Positions 44,944 to 55,305 of a DNA stretch of 64,000 nt are shown in pieces. The position numbers and the translations under genes are program-made. A model generated the notes under the pieces. That model did not search any database. It was not told where the DNA came from and saw nothing but the letters and a program-made list of their open reading frames with translations. The stretch covers positions 248,001 through 312,000 of the forward strand of contig NZ_CP043639.1 of the NCBI RefSeq assembly GCF_014217605.1. Reading direction: 5' to 3'. Source of the DNA: Sphingomonas sp. NBWT7. GTDB taxonomy: Bacteria > Pseudomonadota > Alphaproteobacteria > Sphingomonadales > Sphingomonadaceae. The first letter of the stretch is position 1, and each line of letters opens with the position of its first letter.

Positions 44944-46110
44944 ATGATGGCGAAGTTTGTAAAGATGACGCGTGATAACGTACGTAAGCTCATTACCGGG
45001 AAGCCCATTGCCGAACACGGGATCGTCGTTCAACGAACGAAGAAGGGCGACCTGCGGTACAGCATCAACGTGATGGTCGATGGTGAACGCATTCACCGGG
45101 TGATCGGTACCGACAGCGAGGGTGTCACACGCGAGCAAGCGGAACGCGCTATCGAGCAGTTCAGAACGCAAGCGAGGGAAGGGCGCTTAAACCTACCGGC
45201 AGGACGTAAGCTGCATCTAAGCTTCGCGGAAGCCGCTAAGGGCTACCTAGAACGGATGGAGCAGACCGGCGGGCGAAACCTCAAATCGAAAACCCGCCAC
45301 ATCAATGCGCACCTTGTTCCGGCGTTCGGAAGCGTGCGGGCTGATCGCCTTACCGACTTTCAGGTGCAGCAGTACACCCGGAAGCGCTTGGAGGTTGTGA
45401 AGCAGCCAACCGTCAATCGCGAGTTGGCTACCCTCTCCCATGCCTTGAAGCGGTTCGTGCAATGGAAGTGGATCAAGCACGACGATGCGCCGCGGATCGT
45501 AAAAGGATTAGAGCCTCGCAAGAAAATCGCTGTTCTTGATGAGCAGCACGCAACGGCGTTGATGGAAGCCGCCAAGGTCGATTCCGACTCGAGGTTGTGG
45601 CTTTTCGTTGCGTTCGGACTGAACGCGGCGATGCGTCACGCCGAAATCCTGCGGGTTCGATACGACCATATCGACTTCGCGAACTGTCGCATCTTCATCC
45701 CGGATGCGAAAGCGGGCGAGCGCGAGCAGCCGATCACTTCTAGCCTCGCGAATCACCTACGGAGCCAGTTGGCAGTCGATGGCGAATCGGCAGATTGGGT
45801 GTTCCCATCAGTTGGAAAGACGGCGCGTCAGCCGCACCGAACGAGCCTAGCGGTTCCATTCAAGCGAGCGGTGATTCGGGCCGGTTTGCTGCCGGGCAAG
45901 GTCACCCCGCACGTCATGCGGCATACGGCGATAACAAGGTTGGTGAAGGCTGGTGTCGACCTTCCCACCGTACAGAAGATCAGCGGTCATAAAACGCTCG
46001 CGATGGTTCTTAGGTACGCTCACGTTCACGGTCGCCATATCGACCAAGCGATTGCGGTATTGGACGCAAACGAGCGTTCCACAGCTACACCAGTTTTACA
46101 CGCAGCCTGA
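44944..46110 (+). CDS. int: Tyrosine integrase of the island
   Basis: A 388-residue phage-type tyrosine recombinase. It has an N-terminal arm-binding domain, a SAM-like core-binding domain (about 90-175) and a catalytic domain with Arg231, the His323-Val-Met-Arg326 box (HVMRHTAITRL), His349 (SGHKT) and the nucleophile Tyr358 (LRYAHVH). ATG 44944 follows TGAGG; TTG 44911 upstream is less likely. It ends 58 bases before the att repeat in tRNA-Leu and so most likely catalysed insertion there. Confidence 0.95.
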   Translation: MMAKFVKMTRDNVRKLITGKPIAEHGIVVQRTKKGDLRYSINVMVDGERIHRVIGTDSEGVTREQAERAIEQFRTQAREGRLNLPAGRKLHLSFAEAAKGYLERMEQTGGRNLKSKTRHINAHLVPAFGSVRADRLTDFQVQQYTRKRLEVVKQPTVNRELATLSHALKRFVQWKWIKHDDAPRIVKGLEPRKKIAVLDEQHATALMEAAKVDSDSRLWLFVAFGLNAAMRHAEILRVRYDHIDFANCRIFIPDAKAGEREQPITSSLANHLRSQLAVDGESADWVFPSVGKTARQPHRTSLAVPFKRAVIRAGLLPGKVTPHVMRHTAITRLVKAGVDLPTVQKISGHKTLAMVLRYAHVHGRHIDQAIAVLDANERSTATPVLHAA

Positions 46111-46168
46111 TAGATACGGGATAGGTGTCCATGCCCATCCCGGAAATAATCTTTGTTTACAGGCACTT

Positions 46169-46229
46169 GTGATGGTGCGGACGGCGGGACTCGAACCCGC
46201 ACGCCCATACGGGCAGAAGATTTTAAGTC
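46169..46229 (+). repeat. attR: 3' part of the intact tRNA-Leu
   Basis: Right copy of the 61-bp repeat; it spans the anticodon loop to the CCA end of tRNA-Leu(TAA) on the minus strand. Confidence 0.95.
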
Positions 46230-46259
46230 TCCGGCGTCTACCGGTTCCGCCACGTCCGC
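46173..46259 (-). tRNA. tRNA-Leu (anticodon TAA), integration target
   Basis: A class II tRNA of 87 bases with CCA encoded: acceptor GCGGACG/CGTCCGC, anticodon stem GGAGA/TCTTC with loop CTTAAAA (anticodon TAA), and a long variable arm (TGCCCGTATGGGCG). The gene is intact at this end of the island, and its displaced 3' copy is at 34779-34839. Confidence 0.95.
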
Positions 46260-46306
46260 GCATCACCTGCGCTCGAAAGCGCGCGCTGACGGCCTACGTC
46301 AAGCGT

Positions 46307-46585
46307 TCAGACGTTGAGGCGCGCCCGCATCTCCTTGCCGGGCTTGAAATAAGGCACGCGCTTGGCCGTCACGTCGACCGTCTCGCCGGTGCGGGGGTTG
46401 CGCCCCGTACGCGCATCGCGGGCCCGGGTGGAAAAGGCGCCGAACCCACGCAGTTCGACGCGGCCATCCTCCGCCAGCCGCCGGACGATCTCATCGAAGA
46501 ACGTCGCAACCAGCGCTTCGACGTCGCGCACCGACAGGCTGGGATTCTCGTCGACCAGCAGCTGCACCAATTCCGACCGGATCAT
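46307..46585 (-). CDS. ihfB: Integration host factor beta subunit
   Basis: A 92-residue HU/IHF-fold protein. [10 protein letters not shown], the GFGAFS turn and the arm motif GRNPRTGE identify the family; the position immediately after rpsA is the standard place of ihfB. It forms a heterodimer with IhfA that bends DNA at specific sites. It lies just right of the island's target tRNA. Confidence 0.95.
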   Translation of the reverse strand: MIRSELVQLLVDENPSLSVRDVEALVATFFDEIVRRLAEDGRVELRGFGAFSTRARDARTGRNPRTGETVDVTAKRVPYFKPGKEMRARLNV

Positions 46586-46699
46586 TCTTCTACCCTCTGA
46601 CGCGCCGTCGTCAGCACGACGGCGTCCCTATTCTAATACAGGTCAAGAAGGATCAGAATAGGACCGGAACGACATTAATTTCGTTAATGGCCGGAAATC

Positions 46700-46725
46700 G
46701 GGCCGGATCGCACGCGACCCGGCCC
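46700..46725 (-). terminator. Hairpin after rpsA
   Basis: An 11-bp stem GGGCCGGGTCG/CGATCCGGCCC (minus strand) with a 4-base loop and one wobble pair, 14 bases after the rpsA stop. There is no T run, so it may attenuate rather than end transcription into ihfB. Confidence 0.5.
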
Positions 46726-46738
46726 TCTTTCCGATCGA

Positions 46739-48454
<1,716 letters not shown>

Positions 48455-48698
48455 AAAGTCGTTGGTCCTAACTCAGTTCGTTTCCGGCCAAGCGGTTGGT
48501 TCCGCTGGTCTTGGCCATCACCGCCGCTGCGGCCGAATGCCGCCGCGGCGTCCGCACGGGCAAGGGAGGGAGGAGGGCCAGAACGCGCTGATGCGAAAAG
48601 GGCGCGAGAGAATTTCCTCCGCACCGCGCCTCCGCGAACCCAGTCCGCCGGACGGCGCGCCTTACTGCAAAGCGCGGCCGATCACAAGGCGCATCGCC

Positions 48699-49322
48699 TC
48701 AGCCGCCGCGCCGCGCCTCGACCAGCGCGATCGCCTTCTCGACCGATGCCTCGATCGACAGGAAACTGGTGTCGAGCAGCGCGGCGTCACTCGCCGGCAC
48801 CAGCGGCGCGGCGGCGCGGGAGCTGTCGCGCTGGTCGCGCGCCCGAATGTCGCCGAGCACCTGATCAAACGACGCCGCCGATCCGCGCGACAAGAGCTCG
48901 TTGTGGCGGCGGCGCGCGCGGATCGTCGGCGTTGCGCGCACGAACAGCTTGGCCTGCGCATCGGGGGCGATGACGGTACCGATATCGCGTCCGTCGAGCA
49001 CCGCGCCGCCCTCCTGATGCGCGAACCTCTTCTGCCGCTGGAGCAGCGCTGCGCGCACCAGCGGGTGCGCCGAGACGATCGACGCGAGCTTGCCCATGTC
49101 GTCGTCGCGCAGCGCGGGATCGGCGAGCGTCAATTCGTCGAAGTCGCACGCCGCGACGGCATCGGCTTCCTTGGTCGGATCGAGTTCCAATCGTGCCACC
49201 GTCGCGCCGACCGCGCGATACAGCAGCCCGGTGTCGAGATGCGGCAGCCGGTAATGGCGGGCGAGCGCCTTGGCGATCGTGCCCTTGCCCGACGCGGCGG
49301 GCCCGTCGACGGCGATGATCAT
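48699..49322 (-). CDS. cmk: Cytidylate kinase
   Basis: A 207-residue nucleotide kinase that phosphorylates CMP and dCMP. The P-loop is GPAASGKGT near the N-terminus, with the YRAVG and DGRDIGTVIAPDA motifs of the family and the RARDQRDSSR lid region. The start overlaps the stop of the upstream hydrolase (ATGA). It is 244 bases from rpsA. Confidence 0.97.
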   Translation of the reverse strand: MIIAVDGPAASGKGTIAKALARHYRLPHLDTGLLYRAVGATVARLELDPTKEADAVAACDFDELTLADPALRDDDMGKLASIVSAHPLVRAALLQRQKRFAHQEGGAVLDGRDIGTVIAPDAQAKLFVRATPTIRARRRHNELLSRGSAASFDQVLGDIRARDQRDSSRAAAPLVPASDAALLDTSFLSIEASVEKAIALVEARRGG

Positions 49323-50290
49323 GCCAGCGCGTCCTGCCGCGCGAGCCAGCCGCGCACCAGCGCCACCGTCTCCGCCGGCCGATCGTTGAACAGCCCGTGT
49401 CCGGCGCCCGGCACGACGGCGAACTCGGCGCCCGGCACGCGCTCGGCGAAGCCGGCGGTGGTGACGGGACGCGCCTCGTCATATTGGCCACAAAGGAACA
49501 AGGTACGCTTTCCTTCCAGCTTGGCGAGCAGCGGCTCGCCGTCGTAATCCTTGAGCGTGCCGGTGGAGACGAACTCGCTCGCGCCCCACATCGCGCGGTA
49601 CAGCGCCTGATTCGATCCCGGCACCACGCGGCGATAGGCCGCGACGTCGGCGGCGGCTGCCTCGCGTCGGCCGTAAGCGGCGTAGAAGGCGGCAGTCGGC
49701 GCGTCGCACGCCGGTGGCGGCACTAGCTCAGTCAGCGCGCCGCACTGCCGAAGCTGCGTCCGGACCGCCGGCGGCAGATCGCCGATCAGTGCCTGCGCGT
49801 CGGCAAGCCAAGTGCGCGTCGACACGAGCGGGCTGGCGAGCGCGAGCCCGGCCAGCGCCGCCGGCCGCCGCGCGCCATATTCCAGCGCGATCGTGCCGCC
49901 CCAGCTAGCGCCTAACACGTGCCAGCGCGCGATGCCGAGCGCCCGCCGGATCGCGTCAAGCTCGTCGACGAAGCGCGCGACACGCCAGTTCGCCGGATCG
50001 CCCGGGCGGTCCGAGCGCCCCGAATCGAGCTGATCGTACAGGATCACCGCGCGCTCGTCGGCGAGCGCCAGCGCCTCGAGGAAGCCGGCGTGCGTCCCGC
50101 CCGGCCCGCCGTGGATCATCACCACCGGCGGGCGCTTCGCGGCGAGGTCGCCGTCGACGCGAACGAAGATCCGCCCGCCCGGTACCGGTACCATCGCGGT
50201 GCGTACCGGCCGATCGAGCACGCGTGCGAACGCCGGCGCTGCGGCGAGGCTGGCGGCAATCCCGGCGATCAGGCCCCGGCGATCGATCAC
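49319..50290 (-). CDS. Exported alpha/beta hydrolase, proline iminopeptidase-like
   Basis: A 323-residue S33-type alpha/beta hydrolase. GTG 50290 overlaps the aroA stop (GTGA) and gives MIDRRGLIAGIAASLAAAPAFA, a twin-arginine-like signal peptide; the longer open frame inside aroA is rejected. The oxyanion motif HGGPGG, the nucleophile elbow GASWGG and the catalytic His in GAGHGLF are visible. It may cleave N-terminal proline or another small substrate in the periplasm. Its insertion between aroA and cmk suggests only co-transcription. Confidence 0.85.
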   Translation of the reverse strand: MIDRRGLIAGIAASLAAAPAFARVLDRPVRTAMVPVPGGRIFVRVDGDLAAKRPPVVMIHGGPGGTHAGFLEALALADERAVILYDQLDSGRSDRPGDPANWRVARFVDELDAIRRALGIARWHVLGASWGGTIALEYGARRPAALAGLALASPLVSTRTWLADAQALIGDLPPAVRTQLRQCGALTELVPPPACDAPTAAFYAAYGRREAAAADVAAYRRVVPGSNQALYRAMWGASEFVSTGTLKDYDGEPLLAKLEGKRTLFLCGQYDEARPVTTAGFAERVPGAEFAVVPGAGHGLFNDRPAETVALVRGWLARQDALA

Positions 50291-51666
50291 GTCCAGCTGA
50301 CCGTCCCTCCCAGCGTCTCGAGCAGCGCGAAGAAGCCGGGAAAGCTCGTCGCGACCGGGCTCGCGTCGTCGATGGTGACCGGCGAACGGGCGTGAAGTCC
50401 AGCGATCGCCATGCTCATCGCGATACGATGGTCGAGACGCGAGGCGATCCGTGCGCCGCCCGCGATCGGCTCGCCGCCGCTGCCCTCGATCGTCAGCCCA
50501 TCGGGATACTCGGCGGTGCTGACGCCGCAAGCGTCGAGCGCGGCCTTCATTGCCGCGATGCGATCCGATTCCTTGACGCGCAATTCGTCCGCGCCGCGCG
50601 CGATCGTGCGTCCGCTGGCGAACGCCGCCGCAACGAACAGCGCGGGATATTCGTCGATCATCGCCGGCGCCAAATCGTGCGGCACCTCGATCCCCGTCAG
50701 CGGCGCGTGCCGTACGCGCAGGTCCGCCACCGGCTCGCCGCCGACAGTGCGCGGGACGAGTTCGGTGATGTCGGCCCCCATCAGCCGAAGCGCGGTCAGC
50801 AGCCCGGCACGCGTCGGGTTGAGCCCGACGTTCTCGACGACCACGTCGCTGCCCGGCACGACGCTCGCGGCGACCATGAAGAAGGCAGCGGACGAGGGAT
50901 CGCCCGGCACGACGATCGTCTGCGGCCGCAGCTCCGCCTCGCCCGTGATCGAGATGATCCGGCCCCGGTTGGTCGTCTCGACCTCGATCGTCGCGCCGAA
51001 CCCTTCCAGCATTCGCTCGCTGTGGTCGCGCGTCGCCACCGGCTCAATCACGCGCGTGATGCCCGGCGTGTTGAGGCCAGCCAGCAGTACCGCCGACTTT
51101 ACCTGTGCGGATGCGACCGGGAGCTCGTAGCTGATCGGCACCGCCGGGCACAGGCCGCGCACCATCAGCGGCAATCGGCCGCCGGGGCTGGCGGTGATGT
51201 CCGCCCCCATGCTCGCCAGCGGATCGATCACGCGCTTCATCGGCCGGCCGGAGAGCGAGGCGTCGCCGGTGAAGGTGGCGGTGATCGGATGGCTGGCGAC
51301 CAACCCCATCAGCAGCCGCGTCGACGTGCCCGAATTGCCCATTTCGAGCGCGCCTGCCGGCTGCAGCAGCCCGCCGACGCCGACGCCGTTGATGCGCCAG
51401 ACCGCATCCTCGCCGCGCGTGATCGTCGCGCCCATCGCGCGCATCGCGGCGGCGGTGGCGAGCACATCCTCGCCTTCCAGCAGCCCCTCGACGCAGCTCT
51501 CGCCCACTGCCAGCGCGGAGAGCATCAGCGCGCGATGGCTAATCGATTTGTCGCCCGGCACGCGGATCCGCCCGCGCAGCGTGGCGGCGGCGTGGACGGT
51601 CGCCTCGTGTGCGCCGTGGCGCTGATCGGCAGGAAGATTGGCGGGCGGGGCAGGGGGGTGCGGCAT
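50287..51666 (-). CDS. aroA: 3-phosphoshikimate 1-carboxyvinyltransferase (EPSP synthase)
   Basis: A 459-residue enzyme of the shikimate pathway that joins shikimate 3-phosphate and phosphoenolpyruvate. Substrate motifs PGDKSISHRALM, EMGNSGTSTRLLMGL, SGRPMKRVIDPL and RVKESDRIAAM are present. Several features (GLLEGEDVLAT, RLLMGL) resemble class II enzymes, but the residue in the GNSGTS loop is glycine. Length is slightly above the family average because of an N-terminal extension of about 30 residues. Confidence 0.96.
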   Translation of the reverse strand: MPHPPAPPANLPADQRHGAHEATVHAAATLRGRIRVPGDKSISHRALMLSALAVGESCVEGLLEGEDVLATAAAMRAMGATITRGEDAVWRINGVGVGGLLQPAGALEMGNSGTSTRLLMGLVASHPITATFTGDASLSGRPMKRVIDPLASMGADITASPGGRLPLMVRGLCPAVPISYELPVASAQVKSAVLLAGLNTPGITRVIEPVATRDHSERMLEGFGATIEVETTNRGRIISITGEAELRPQTIVVPGDPSSAAFFMVAASVVPGSDVVVENVGLNPTRAGLLTALRLMGADITELVPRTVGGEPVADLRVRHAPLTGIEVPHDLAPAMIDEYPALFVAAAFASGRTIARGADELRVKESDRIAAMKAALDACGVSTAEYPDGLTIEGSGGEPIAGGARIASRLDHRIAMSMAIAGLHARSPVTIDDASPVATSFPGFFALLETLGGTVSWT

Positions 51667-51779
51667 TGCGCGCCGCGCCTTGCCAGCGGGGTTGTGCTAT
51701 GGCAATGGCCGCCCCACTTCGCGGGTCTGGGACTTTCCCGAACCTGTTGACTCTTCCCATCCGAAAGGCACGACACGGC

Positions 51780-52100
51780 ATGATTAAGCCGGAATGGGGC
51801 ACGAAGCGGACGTGCCCGAAATGCGCCACGCGTTTCTATGATCTGCAAAAGGACGATCCGGTCACGTGCATCGAATGCGGCTTCGCATTCGTGCCCGAGC
51901 CGATCCTGAAATCGAAGCAGCCGATGCCATTCGAGGCCGCCAAGGCCGAGAAGACCCCTGACAGCGATCTGGCGGGTGACGACGAGAACGATCTGGTCGC
52001 GGACGAAGACGAGGAGCCCAGCGCCGACGATGAGGTCGATTTGGGCGGCGACGACGATCTCGGCGTCGAGACGCAGACGGACGACGACGACAACAATTGA
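51780..52100 (+). CDS. FYDLN acid protein (TIGR02300)
   Basis: A 106-residue protein with a zinc-ribbon start (WGTKRTCPKCATRFYDLQKDDPVTCIECG) containing the FYDLN-type motif and two CxxC pairs, then a very acidic Asp/Glu-rich C-terminal tail. It is typical of alphaproteobacteria, with unknown function. GAAAGG precedes the ATG; the open frame upstream is rejected. It is divergent from aroA and followed by tRNA-Ala. Confidence 0.9.
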   Translation: MIKPEWGTKRTCPKCATRFYDLQKDDPVTCIECGFAFVPEPILKSKQPMPFEAAKAEKTPDSDLAGDDENDLVADEDEEPSADDEVDLGGDDDLGVETQTDDDDNN

Positions 52101-52179
52101 CGGCAATTCGGCGAGCGGCCCGAACAGGCCGCTTGCCAAGCCATCCGCGCCCCGCTAGGGGGCGCTTCCCGGACGGATT

Positions 52180-52255
52180 GGGGCCGTAGCTCAGCTGGGA
52201 GAGCGTCGCAATGGCATTGCGAAGGTCAGGGGTTCGATCCCCCTCGGCTCCACCA
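52180..52255 (+). tRNA. tRNA-Ala (anticodon GGC)
   Basis: Acceptor GGGGCCG/CGGCTCC containing the G3-T70 pair that marks alanine tRNAs; anticodon stem TCGCA/TGCGA with loop ATGGCAT (anticodon GGC); T arm GGGGG-TTCGATC-CCCCT; discriminator A and encoded CCA. Confidence 0.97.
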
Positions 52256-52624
52256 TTTCACCCGTCCTGCTTCACCTTCTTTGCTGCTTTTGTGACGATG
52301 GCGATCCGTGCTGCGTGAGCCTGCACGCCAGGCTTCTGCAAAGGCACATCGCTCCCCGACCTTCGCCACGTGACCGCCATTTCTGGCCGGCATGGCAGCA
52401 GGCCGGCGTAGCGCGGCATGATCGACAGTCAGCCGTGAAGCGCTGCGCCATTTCTCGCTGCGCACGATCTGCTCGACGGGCCTTGCCGCAAAGCTCGTTC
52501 AGCTTGTGCCGCCACGACGCCGCGCCACTGCCACGAAATCTACCATGCGTGGGGTATTTCCGTCCCATTTCGTGCCACCACATGCTTCGATACCGCCTGT
52601 GTAGCAGCAAGGTTCGGTGATCTT
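52256..52624. other. No recognised feature
   Basis: About 370 bases between tRNA-Ala and the next gene. Open frames here are shadows on both strands without ribosome sites, and I saw no convincing RNA or repeat. Confidence 0.5.
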
Positions 52625-52795
52625 ATGGTGAAGTATAGCGTCGCGGAAAATCGAGAATATTTCCTGAAGCGCAGCGTAGATCATTGTAAGCTCGCGGAAT
52701 TGTCCGATGACCCGGCTCGGCGCGCGTTGCATTGCCGCTTTGCCGACCTCTATCGCGAGCGTGCCGAGACATCGGCCGTGGTAGAAGGCGACTAG
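52625..52795 (+). CDS. Small conserved-looking hypothetical protein
   Basis: A 56-residue protein (MVKYSVAENREYFLKRSVDH, ALHCRFADLYRERAETSAVV) predicted to be helical. Similar short proteins with a RALHxRFAxLY motif are common in sphingomonads as orphan genes. No function is assigned. Confidence 0.65.
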   Translation: MVKYSVAENREYFLKRSVDHCKLAELSDDPARRALHCRFADLYRERAETSAVVEGD

Positions 52796-52890
52796 GTACA
52801 TCGCGCAAAGATACTAGGAACGACCCGCCGCAGTGCCGGTTTAAGCGTCCGGATCGGTCACATATTGTCGCCGATCGTGGAGGCGATAGC

Positions 52891-53211
52891 GTGATCAAGC
52901 CAATTATCGGTACACTGGCAACCTTGGCTGTGATCGGGTGCGCGGCCCCGGCCACGCGTATTTCGACCGGTCTGCAACGCTACGGGCTCGACGCCGAACG
53001 CTCGACCTGTGTCGGTGATCGCCTCCAGGCCAATCTCTCGCTCGGCCAGTTGCAGCAGCTCGGCAAGGCGGCGGCGGCCTATCGCCGTGATGATGCTGAT
53101 CCGACCCGTCTCACCGCAAGCGACCTCGCGCGCGTCGCGGGTGAGATCGACGATCCCAAGATTGCGCCGGAAGTGGGCAAGGCCGCCGCGGGATGCGGCG
53201 TGCTGCTCTGA
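52891..53211 (+). CDS. Small predicted lipoprotein
   Basis: A 106-residue protein from GTG 52891, preceded by GGAGG. The N-terminus MIKPIIGTLATLAVIGCAAP has a lipobox with Cys17. The mature part is helical (LGQLQQLGKAAAAYRRDDADP, ASDLARVAGEIDDPKIAPEVG). No family recognised; it sits in the small-protein stress-type cluster. Confidence 0.7.
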   Translation: MIKPIIGTLATLAVIGCAAPATRISTGLQRYGLDAERSTCVGDRLQANLSLGQLQQLGKAAAAYRRDDADPTRLTASDLARVAGEIDDPKIAPEVGKAAAGCGVLL

Positions 53212-53241
53212 ACTTCGCGACATTATTCAAGGACAAGCATC

Positions 53242-53607
53242 ATGAACAAGCATGAGGTGCGCGGCGGCGTGCGCTATGTCGGCGGGAAGGCCGAGAAGCT
53301 CGTCGGCGACGTGATCGACGATCGCAACTGGCAGGTCGACGGCGTCGTCGATCAGGTGGCGGGCGCCGTCCAGCATACCTATGGTCGCGCCGTCAGCGTC
53401 GCCGAGGATGCGATCGAAACCGCGCCCGGCGCATTGCGCGACGCGATCGACGACGTGCAGGTGCGCGCCGCGCCGGCGGTGGCGGCGGCAAGGCAGGGGG
53501 CGCGTTCGCTTGCCGACGAGATCCGCGACAATCCGGCGCTGTGGGCCGCCGGCGCAGCGCTGGGCGGCTATGCGCTCGGCTGGCTGATCCACCGGCCGCG
53601 CGGCTGA
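53242..53607 (+). CDS. CsbD-like protein with a C-terminal membrane segment
   Basis: A 121-residue protein. Its start (RGGVRYVGGKAEKLVGDVIDDRNWQVDGVVDQVAGAVQHTYG) matches the CsbD family linked to general stress responses; a helical middle and a hydrophobic end (ALWAAGAALGGYALGWLI) follow. Role unknown. Confidence 0.8.
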   Translation: MNKHEVRGGVRYVGGKAEKLVGDVIDDRNWQVDGVVDQVAGAVQHTYGRAVSVAEDAIETAPGALRDAIDDVQVRAAPAVAAARQGARSLADEIRDNPALWAAGAALGGYALGWLIHRPRG

Positions 53608-53624
53608 TCGCCCACGTGTCTCCG

Positions 53625-55127
53625 ATGTTGAAGACGCTCCGCGAGACGGCCGATCTGCGCCACCTGCGCCAGATCATCGCCGGGCTCGACGAAGGAGTGA
53701 TCCTGATCGATCCCGACCAGAGCCTGCTTTGGGCGAACGACGCCGCGCTGCGCATGCACGGTGTCGACAGCCTCGACGCGCTCGGGGCAACGGTCGACGA
53801 TTATCGCGCGCGCTTTCGACTGCGCTACCGCAACAATCACCGGCTCGAGGCGGACGATTATCCGATCGAGCGCGTCGTCGCCGGTGATAGTTTTTCCGAA
53901 GTCGTCGTCGAAGTGACCGTCGCGGGCGAGGACAAGCCGCGCTGGGTCCACCAGGTGCGCAGCCTCGTCCTCAACGACGCCGACGAGGACGAACCGTCGT
54001 GCGTCGTGCTGGTGATCCAAGACGTCACCGCGCGATATGAGGCGGAGGACCGCTTCGAACAGTCGTTCAACGCCAACCCCGCGCCGGCGGTGATCTGCCG
54101 GCTCGCCGACCTGCGCTACATCAAGGTCAACCAGGGATTCCTGGACATGACCGGCTTCGCCAAGGACGAAGTGCTGTGCAAGACTGTGTATGACATCGAC
54201 GTCCTGCGCGAGGCGACGCAGCGCGATCTCGGCAAGGAACGGCTTACCGAGGGCCGCACGATCCCGCAGATGGAGGCATCACTCGATCTGCCCGGCGGTG
54301 CGAAGCTCGTCATCGTCGCGGGGCAGCCGATCGACCTTGGCGATCAGCCGTGCATGCTCTTCACCTTCGCGGATCTCGAGCCGCGGCGAAAGGCGGAGTC
54401 GGCGCTGCGCCACAGCGAGGAGCGCTTCACCCGCACCTTTCAGATGGCGCCGGTGCCGATGGCGATCGGTTCGCGCGACGGGCATCGCCTTTGCGAGGTG
54501 AACCAGAGTTTCGCGGCGCTGACCGGCTACGGCGCGACCGAGATCATCGGCCGCGCGCTTGGCGACGTCGCGCTGTGGGCGACCGATACGGTGCGACGCG
54601 ACATCGAGGGGGCGATCGAGCGCGGCGAGGATCTGCGCGGGCACGAAGCGGCGATCGGCGCGAAGGAGGGCGGGCGAATCGACTGCCTCGTTTCGACGGA
54701 GGCGATCACGATCGGCGACGATGCCTGCGTCCTGTGGGCGTTTCAGGACATCACCCAGCGCAAGGCCACCGAACTCGAACTGGTCGAGGCGATCGAGGCG
54801 GTGATGAAGGACACCAGTTGGCTGAGCCGGTCGATCATGGACAAGCTGGCCCGGCTGCGCGCGCCGATCCCGGATGAGACGGGCGTCGGGCTGAAGGACC
54901 TGACCGCGCGCGAGCGCGAGGTGCTGGCGCTGATCTGCCGCGGGCTGGACGACAAGACCATCGCGCGCACGCTCGACGTGTCGGGCAACACCGTGCGCAA
55001 TCACGTCGCGCGCATCTACGCCAAGATCGGCGTCAACCGTCGCACGGCCGCCGCCGCCTGGGCGCGCGCGCGCGGCTTCGAGAGCGACACGGTCGCCGCC
55101 GGGCTGATCCGGGAGCATTCGGCATGA
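53625..55127 (+). CDS. PAS-domain LuxR-type regulator
   Basis: A 500-residue single-component regulator. Three PAS domains are visible (starting near LRQIIAGLDEGVILIDPDQSLLW, FEQSFNANPAPAVICRLADLRY and FTRTFQMAPVPMAIGSRDGHRL), then a linker helix and a C-terminal LuxR helix-turn-helix (LTAREREVLALICRGLDDKTIARTLDVSGNTVRNHVARIYAKIG). No kinase or receiver domain is present. ATG 53625 is taken; GTG 53616 is possible. Its stop overlaps the next small CsbD-like gene (ATGA), so it probably controls or is co-expressed with this cluster. Confidence 0.88.
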   Translation: MLKTLRETADLRHLRQIIAGLDEGVILIDPDQSLLWANDAALRMHGVDSLDALGATVDDYRARFRLRYRNNHRLEADDYPIERVVAGDSFSEVVVEVTVAGEDKPRWVHQVRSLVLNDADEDEPSCVVLVIQDVTARYEAEDRFEQSFNANPAPAVICRLADLRYIKVNQGFLDMTGFAKDEVLCKTVYDIDVLREATQRDLGKERLTEGRTIPQMEASLDLPGGAKLVIVAGQPIDLGDQPCMLFTFADLEPRRKAESALRHSEERFTRTFQMAPVPMAIGSRDGHRLCEVNQSFAALTGYGATEIIGRALGDVALWATDTVRRDIEGAIERGEDLRGHEAAIGAKEGGRIDCLVSTEAITIGDDACVLWAFQDITQRKATELELVEAIEAVMKDTSWLSRSIMDKLARLRAPIPDETGVGLKDLTAREREVLALICRGLDDKTIARTLDVSGNTVRNHVARIYAKIGVNRRTAAAAWARARGFESDTVAAGLIREHSA

Positions 55128-55303
55128 CGGGCGATCGCACGGGCAAGGGGGCCAAGCGCGCCGCCGCCCGCCGCAAGGGCAAGGGGGCGGCGCACGAGAT
55201 CATCGGCAAGCTGATCGGTGACGATGCCGCCATCCGCGAGGGCCGCGCCGAACAGGATGCGGCGAGCCCCAAGACCAACAAGACATCCGATCAACAGGAG
55301 TAA
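55124..55303 (+). CDS. Small CsbD-like protein
   Basis: A 59-residue highly charged protein (RRKGKGAAHEIIGKLIGDD, REGRAEQDAASPKTNK) that fits the CsbD type of short stress protein. Its ATG overlaps the PAS-LuxR stop and it ends two bases before the next start. Confidence 0.72.
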   Translation: MTGDRTGKGAKRAAARRKGKGAAHEIIGKLIGDDAAIREGRAEQDAASPKTNKTSDQQE

Positions 55304-55305
55304 CT

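Larger units (their letters stand above)
34779..46229. mobile_element. 11.4 kb integrative island in tRNA-Leu(TAA)
   Basis: The element is bounded by perfect 61-bp direct repeats at 34779-34839 and 46169-46229, the right one being the 3' part of an intact tRNA-Leu. Repeat-to-repeat distance is 11390 bases. A tyrosine integrase ends 58 bases from the right repeat. Base composition is visibly lower in GC, and codon use differs from the flanks. Contents: integrase, AlpA-like protein, serine recombinase, polymerase-like protein, flagellin, MucR-like regulator, nuclease, two winged-helix/small-protein pairs and several orphan small genes. No conjugation, capsid or known replication initiator gene was recognised. 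Size and core resemble phage satellites or small integrative elements. Confidence 0.93.

Noticed and set aside
44800..45171. 123-codon minus-strand frame over the integrase start
   Set aside because: Overlaps the integrase N-terminus and has no ribosome site or family look.
34779..46229. Whether the island contains a CRISPR array or a known anti-phage defence operon
   Set aside because: No regularly spaced repeats, Cas-, restriction- or retron-like proteins were seen; the regulatory pairs are not a recognised toxin-antitoxin family.
46026..46253. Minus-strand frame MAEPVDAGDLKSS...
   Set aside because: It translates the tRNA-Leu gene itself.
50287..51666. aroA as a naturally glyphosate-insensitive class II type
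   Set aside because: Some motifs look class II, but the key loop has glycine (GNSGTS) rather than the alanine of the insensitive CP4 enzyme, so the claim is not supported.
52226..52465. Minus-strand frame ending SRGGSNP
   Set aside because: Its 3' end is the complement of tRNA-Ala; no ribosome site, Arg/Ala-rich shadow composition.
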